From contig BDSL01000017.1 in NCBI GenBank assembly GCA_003116995.1, positions 124,001 through 188,000 on the forward strand: a stretch of 64,000 nucleotides of DNA, given 5' to 3'. Under the pieces are notes generated by a model. It was not told the origin of the DNA and did no database searches. It saw only the letters and a program-made list of their open reading frames with translations. Below, in pieces: positions 58,432 through 64,000 of this stretch (positions within the stretch are counted from its first letter, which is position 1; each line of letters starts with the position of its first letter). This DNA is from Yamagishiella unicocca (Eukaryota; Chlorophyta; Chlorophyceae; Chlamydomonadales; Volvocaceae). The translations under genes were made by a program, and so were the position numbers.

Positions 58432-60617
58432 TTAAGCCGAGACGGCGGGGTTCAGCATGCGCCAGCCCTCAATCCAGGCAATCATGCCGTCAGCCAGCTT
58501 AACGAAGTAGGGGTCGATGTGGCCCAGACCCTTGCGGACAAGCTCCGCCATCTCCAGGTAGCAGTCCGCGGCGTTCGTCGAGGTCTTGCTGAGGGTCATG
58601 TTCTGGAAGAAGGGGATGATCTCCTGCAGGGACAGAACAGCGCAGCCGAGAGCATTTAGGACGTGGTCCAGCGGGCAGGGCAGAGAGCTTGTACGATTTT
58701 GGTCATCAACATGCATGTCAACAGGGCGCAGAACAGACCCATATCTTTTGGCTTCCGCTAAACTTAATTAGCGCTGACTCTACATCCTGGTCTCCGGTGA
58801 GAGGGTGCAGCCGCACACGCATCTACACGATTACCAATCCCCAGAAACGCACCTCCTGCCAGAAGATGCCCTTGTACTCCTTGCGGAGGTTGACGAAGGG
58901 GTTGCTGGCCTTGCTGTGCCACAAGTAGGGCAGGCCGGTCTTGCAGCCCACGCTCAGGTGGTCGCAGATGACCTTCGTGCACCAACCAGCCCACATGTCA
59001 TCGTAGCGGCCGATCGGCTGTCCCTCGCCCATCAGGCCGAAGTACATAGCGGCACCGATAATCTCCCTGCAGAGGATACAGCGAGGCAGTCCCAGCACAG
59101 TTAGTTTCAGGCCCAGACGGTTATATGATAAACACTAACAAATAACGTCACACCGAGTGCATCATCCCAAACAAGTGGAGATGCGGATGACGCGGAGAGA
59201 TGCGTTTACGCAGGCAAGCCACAGCCGCGTAGGAACCCAGACGAAAAAAACCATGCTGGCCCCCCTTATCAAGCGAAACCCATTACGCAAGCAGGATGAT
59301 AATTATCAACCGTCGGGACACGCAGGCTGATTGAACACCCCGTAGCACATTTTTTCCAATCTGCGCTGTCCCGTAGATGATGTGCAATCCGTTTCTGCTT
59401 TCCAACCACAAGTGAAACTCAATTTATGAATTTGGCTTCCGTGGGGGCGCACACACTAACATTCAAGCAGTCACAGCGACGTTGTGCGCCGCACGTCCGC
59501 ACCCACCTGTCGAAGGCCAGGTTCATGCCGCACATGGGGTACAGAGTGCCCTTGGGGATGGTCAAGACGGCGTCCACAATGCGCGTGTTGCGCTCCTTGG
59601 GCTTGACCATCTGTTATAGGTTGAAACACGATGACAACGGACGAATTAGCCAGGTGGGTAAGAGAAGAATTTGCGGTGCGCATCAAGGCATGACAGGCAA
59701 CAAGAGGCACGATAAGTTGCTGTATAAGTTCCACATGCGCACTGCGAAGCCGCGCAGGTTTTGCAGGATTTGAAAGTGGTGCATTCGTTATGCGCATGCA
59801 CGGTACTAAATGCGCAGCACACCGCATGCCGCTGATGTGGGTCAGGCGCTGTATTGGACGAATGAAGGGGATTGTAGCATCGCATGCCAAGTTAGTATGC
59901 TAGCATTCGTAGGGCACACACCCAAGCTCTATCTCAACTCCTAGTACGATCTGAACGGGGCTTGCCTGCGTCGGGGCGTCGTAGTCCGGAATGTTGAGCC
60001 ACAGGCCGTGGGAAGTGGCCGTGGTCACACCCTCACGCAGGCTGAAGGGGTAGCCGCGCACGAAGTCAGTACCCTCCCGGTAGGGGTCGTATAGGGTGTT
60101 GAAGAAAAAGGGCGTCGCCGGTGACAGCAGGTTCTTAATGTGCTGCTCCAGGACGTTGATGGGCTTGCCGGCAGAGTCCTTGGCAACGAAGCAGTCGTCA
60201 TCGATGGTGTAAATGTACTTCTTCTTAGACACCATGAAGCCGAAGCAGCGGCAAGCGGAGTCCTTGAAGGAAATGGCCCAGGCCTTGTCACCCAGAATGC
60301 GCTCAATGTCATTCCGGTTGTAAATCTCGTAGGAAAAGCCCTCAGGGACAGCGATTTTCTTGGTCGGGTCGCCATCCTGAACGATGATCAGGTGGTAAGG
60401 CAGGAAGAAAGGGCGCCATTCCTCCAGGAAGTCCAAGTTCCTGCACAACAGGAGCAGTAAAGGCATCAGCTTGGGGCAGGAACGCGCTGACAGGCGAGCA
60501 CAACGGCAACACAGAGATGATAACGCTGTTGCACAAATATGTTCTTGTGCTTTGCGCACACGCTGACCTGATCGTCGGGATCACAATGTCCAGCTGATCA
60601 GCAAGTGGGGCAGACAT
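58432..60617 (-). CDS. RGP/UAM: UDP-arabinopyranose mutase (reversibly glycosylated polypeptide)
   Basis: Five phase-consistent exons give 344 aa, the usual length of the family: 60617-60568, 60440-59966, 59610-59507, 59066-58853 and 58623-58432 (TAA). The protein opens with [13 protein letters not shown] and carries [19 protein letters not shown] (DDD at 97-99, the nucleotide-sugar/metal site), [44 protein letters not shown] and WHSKASNPF. All are hallmarks of plant RGP/UAM. The enzyme interconverts UDP-arabinopyranose and UDP-arabinofuranose on the cytosolic face of the Golgi for wall or matrix glycans. Intron 2 uses a GC donor (CAG|GCAAGC), required to keep phase. The start is the first ATG and matches the family N-terminus. 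Confidence 0.96.
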
Positions 60618-62925
60618 TTCTGCTGCAGAGTTCTGAAGCAGTTGCGCACGATCGCACCAAGCTTGGTGAGAGCAGGAGAGGAATACAGCTCGGAGTTATG
60701 ACTAGTAACTCAGTGAAGTATATGAAAGGAAACTATTATATTAATGAGCAGCAGCAGCGGCTTGCACGGTTTTTAGTGGCTCCGTCACCCAAAAAGGCGG
60801 GCCACAGCCGGACACTTTTTCAAATGCGGGGTAAATACGAGTCTGTAAGTTGCTGCATGTAGATAATTCGATTCCCTTTCGTTTGCTCATCTGGAAACGG
60901 ACTCACATGTGCTCATCGATAGACAGTTACTGGGCGAGGCAGTGATAGTCGTACATGACCTCTGGGTCGGGGCCGAAGACTTGTTCAGTAGTGGTTGATG
61001 GAGGTGTAGCGTGATCTCCAGCATGCATGCTTGGCCTTAGCCCGATTTACTAGCTTGCTTGAAAAATTCAAGTTGCTGCTGCAACTGTTGTCACGTGGCA
61101 AGCTAGGAGGATACCTGCTTGATATTAAGTTGAACGCACCGATTGTTTGTGCTGTGGTAACAGGTATTGCGCTGGACGCGTGCTTATCAGAGGTGCTGGG
61201 TCAAACGATCTTCTCGTTGCATTAGGAAATTCGCGGGCGTTTGCTTAGACATTCCTGCTCGATTGGACTAGCGTGCTACGGTGTGGATGGTGAGTATCAA
61301 AGCTTACTGTCGCGCAAGCTTTGGACGCCTCGCTCCATGCAACGGCTCCACCTGCAAGTGTACGCCTCTATGCAATGCTACGTGGGTACCTTTGTGAGGC
61401 GATTCAACACACGCAAATATGTGATCAGTTAGTGGCCACGTACGTTAAGGAGAGTTTGACGAACGCAATAGCGCATGATGCCTCCGGCTAAGGTCTGCAA
61501 TCGTTTCAATTGGAAAGGCGTGGGTCTTGATCAAAATCTCCACTCCCTTACTCCTAACATCATCAAATCAATTGCGGCTGCTCGCCTGGGCACCTGTTGC
61601 GTTCTTGTGCCTGAACCCAGAGACGTCCGGAGCAATACACCGGAAGGGAATGGGTGTCGTGGTGTTAGATGTCTAGCTGAGCCTGGCGCTGGCCGTGGGC
61701 AGTCATTCTGGCCAAACGGAACGGCCGCCGAAGCACTCTACCCTGACCTGGCGCAGGGAGTGGGGGGCGTGAGGGGACCCTGTCCCCCGGCGACGTCGTC
61801 TCCCCCCTCCCAGGGATACCGTACACCGTCGTGGCCTGTACATGTCTCAGCCTCCTTACTAGTGCGGGATGGGAACTCCATAGAACGCATCTGAGCTCTG
61901 CCTGTGAAACCGTTATACACTCCAACGACACTGAAGTCAGCTAATACACACACACCGGCCAGCAGGTCCCCGTAGGTGTCTGAGTGCCGCCAATGTTTTG
62001 GCTGGCAGCTATTGCAAAGCAGGCATGGTTATCACTAGGTTAGCTCGTGTGTCTGTCAGTTGGTAGCTTTGATAGTGCATGAAAGTACCTCGCTGGCTGA
62101 TGCCGAGGAGCTGCAGTTTGCCTGGGAGGGTGGAGGCTGCCAGAATGGCCACTGTCCTACCTTGCAGTCAGGCTGGGAGGTTGCAAGGAAGACCCGTGTA
62201 CGAAAGAAAAACCGTTTAGGATAGACAGGCTGGGAGCGTCCTGCGGTGTCAGAGTGACATGATCGGAAGATGTACAGCTCCAGAACCAGCCCTCAGTGCC
62301 TTGAGGTTGTTTCGTCGCTCGCTATCACAGTCGCTCGCTGTTACAGAAGACCCATCGCACGCGATCTACAATGCAGACGGCAGCGCCGTATTCCAAAGCG
62401 CCATCGCACATTATGGGTGGCAGCAGCTTGGAAAATTGCGCGGTGGGCGGTGTCCCAAAATACCGTGACCCTGAAAATCAACATCAGTGTACGCCGCGGT
62501 GCAATGCGGTGCTTTAAATGACCGCTAAGCCGTGGAAATCGTCCAGGGGGCCCGGGTGAGGGTCGATGACGAGGCCCTGTGACTTCTCCTAGGGCAGTGC
62601 CATGATGTGGAGTGTCTGGTCCTTCTCCATGCACCTGTCGGGTCCGGTTGGGTGGGGATCAGGTTCGGGTGCATCAGGATGGGACCAGGTTGTGCACCAG
62701 GTTGCATCTTGGATGTGGGTCAGGTTCGATCTTGGATGCGGGACTTGGCCGCATTAGCTGTGGACTATCACACACCAACCAACCAAACTCAGCAGGACTC
62801 AGTCGCGAGAAGCACAGGCGAAAACAAGGACCGCCGCATGCTGCGGTCGACGCAGCAGGAGCAATAGCAGCATGTAACGCAGCGACAACTAAACGATAGC
62901 TGCTCCCCCCGCTCCGTCGTCGTAC
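60618..62925. other. Region upstream of the mutase gene; no gene supported
   Basis: Short frames only. At 62160-62225 a block (GGAAGACCCGTGTACG, AAACCGTTTAGGATAGACAGGCTGG) resembles the short element of the NLR introns. At 62640-62740 there are imperfect GGTTCGGGTGCATCAGGATG-like direct repeats. The mutase promoter should lie just above 60617, but no element is clear. Confidence 0.4.
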
Positions 62926-63850
62926 CGATAGTCCTGGATGCGCTTGGACTTGTCGCTGGTGAGCACCAGCCGCTCGCCGTCGATCCACGCCACGCCCTCG
63001 ACGTTGCAGTATTGCTGGGGAGTACGGCGGCAGGGTGTGCGCGTACGTCAGGCGGCCGCGTCGTACGGTAGCGTTCCCCATCAAGGGGCGACACATCTCA
63101 CAACGGCTTGTCGTAATGGCCGGGAGGACCTAATGCGTGGATTAGCTGCTGAAGTGGCAAACACGGACTGATGCAAATGCTTGTGGGAGCAGCAGCGGGG
63201 TAGACGTGTCGTGAGCTGGTCCTGGTCGGTCCTCAACACCGCGCATCACTTGTCGCACCTTGCGGCAGTCGGTGGTGCGAGGGAAGTGGTAGATGCGTCC
63301 CGCCGGGGAGCCGTCGGCCCCTCCCTGGACGAACTCCATGGCCTGCAGCGAGGGCGTCGTGGGGGTGGGGAGTGGTGGGGGTGGGGACGGCTGTTAGGGG
63401 TGGACGGGAAGAGGGGGCAGGGAGACGGCGCAGGGGGGGGGGGGCGCGAGCAGGGGTGCACGGGGCCAGGTGGGGGTACGGGGCCGGGTGGGGGACGAGG
63501 GCGGGGAGAGACCGGCGGAAGGGGGCGCGGCATGGTGATGGTGGGTTGCCGGTTGCCGGCTGCGAGGAGTCCAGCTCCGTACGTCGAGGGCATGAACGGC
63601 TGGACTGAGGAAGCTAGCCGGCCAGCCACTCGAGGGTCCCTCCCAATCCAGATGCAATCCGCGACGCAAACAACAATACCAACACGAGCACCGTCCACGT
63701 TCCTGCCCCCAAGAGCTTCCCCTTCTACGGAACAAAACACGCACTTCCGGCGGCAGCTTACCTGCCAGTCGAACTGGCCCACCCACACGGCCGCGTCTTC
63801 CTGACTGACCACCGCGACGTCGGTCCCGAACTCGCCGCGGAAAGCGATGG
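62926..63850 (-). CDS. Conserved green-lineage protein, three exons (partial at both ends)
   Basis: Three minus-strand exons fit in phase: 63850-63762 (AFRGEFGTDVAVVSQEDAAV, VGQFDW), 63342-63259 (EFVQGGADGSPAGRIYHFPR) and 63014-62926 (QYCNVEGVAWIDGERLVLTS, DKSKRIQDYR). The combination of a VSQEDAAVWVG strand, GRIYHFPR and YCNVEGVAWI...SDK resembles a conserved plant protein with a propeller-like repeat fold, but I cannot name the family. The 5' exons lie beyond 64000, where a donor-like GGTGAGGTCC appears at the edge. After 62926 either a GTACGA donor leads to a missing downstream exon, or the frame runs on to a nearby TAG. Confidence 0.5.
63350..63760. other. Intron with G-rich repeats (CGGGTGGGGGACGAGG-like)
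   Basis: Lies between the two upstream exons of the preceding partial gene. G-rich low-complexity sequence with GGGGCCAGGTGGGGGTACGG-like copies. Confidence 0.5.
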
Positions 63851-64000
63851 CTGCGGATTGGGAGTTGGGAGTTGGGGGTTTGGGGAGGGTTTGGAATCAG
63901 GGGAGGGGCCCAGGCGCAACTCTCGGGTTTATTGTCACCAGGCGACGGTGCCCGGACCCCTAACAAAACCCAGCAATCGCCCCCTCCCTGGACCTCACCA

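Overview
The window looks like nuclear DNA of a green alga of the Chlamydomonadales (volvocine/Chlamydomonas-like). It is GC-rich and gene-sparse. Genes are split by short introns with strong GTGAG/GTACGT donors, it contains CCCTAAA (Arabidopsis-type) telomere-like repeats, and it carries a complete plant-type UDP-arabinopyranose mutase gene. LINE-type and other transposon debris and many minisatellites fill the rest. Nothing is bacterial in style. I could not assign a species. All gene models were built by hand from splice sites and reading phase, with no transcript or database support.

Layout. (1) 1-5003, minus: the 5' half (8 exons, running off the window start) of an M60-family (enhancin/TCAF-like) secreted metallopeptidase gene, copy A. 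(2) 5430-19900: a transposon-filled spacer. It holds a ~970-bp foldback element with TA flanks, a 236-bp tandem repeat, a cysteine-cluster gene fragment perhaps from a KDZ transposon, a frameshifted LINE (endonuclease + reverse transcriptase, 15030-11189 minus), a 484-bp direct repeat bracketing PHD-finger coding sequence, and scattered short repeats. (3) 29570-19910, minus: copy B of the M60 gene, complete in 20 phase-consistent exons (816 aa) with the HELGH zinc site. A and B are tandem paralogues about 24.6 kb apart. (4) 29900-39600: repeat-rich land with one long Gln-rich exon (36224-34599 minus). (5) 39905-52156, plus: the centrepiece, a STAND/NLR-like gene: TIR-like 'SHAW' N-terminal domain, NACHT NTPase with Walker A and B, then 14 WD40 blades, each on its own phase 0-0 exon. 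Its introns are packed with minisatellites and a recurring short element. (6) 57162-53944, minus: an ABHD10-like alpha/beta hydrolase (864 aa) invaded by a Ser/Pro tract and a very long Ala/Gly tract. (7) 60617-58432, minus: UDP-arabinopyranose mutase (344 aa, 5 exons, one GC-AG intron). (8) 63850-62926, minus: three exons of a conserved green-lineage protein that continues past the right edge.

These are independent eukaryotic genes, not an operon. The most striking biology is the TIR-like/NACHT/WD40 receptor. It has the architecture of an innate-immune or non-self-recognition sensor, built from modular single-blade exons whose splice donors lie inside expanding tandem repeats. This layout could change blade number or splicing quickly.
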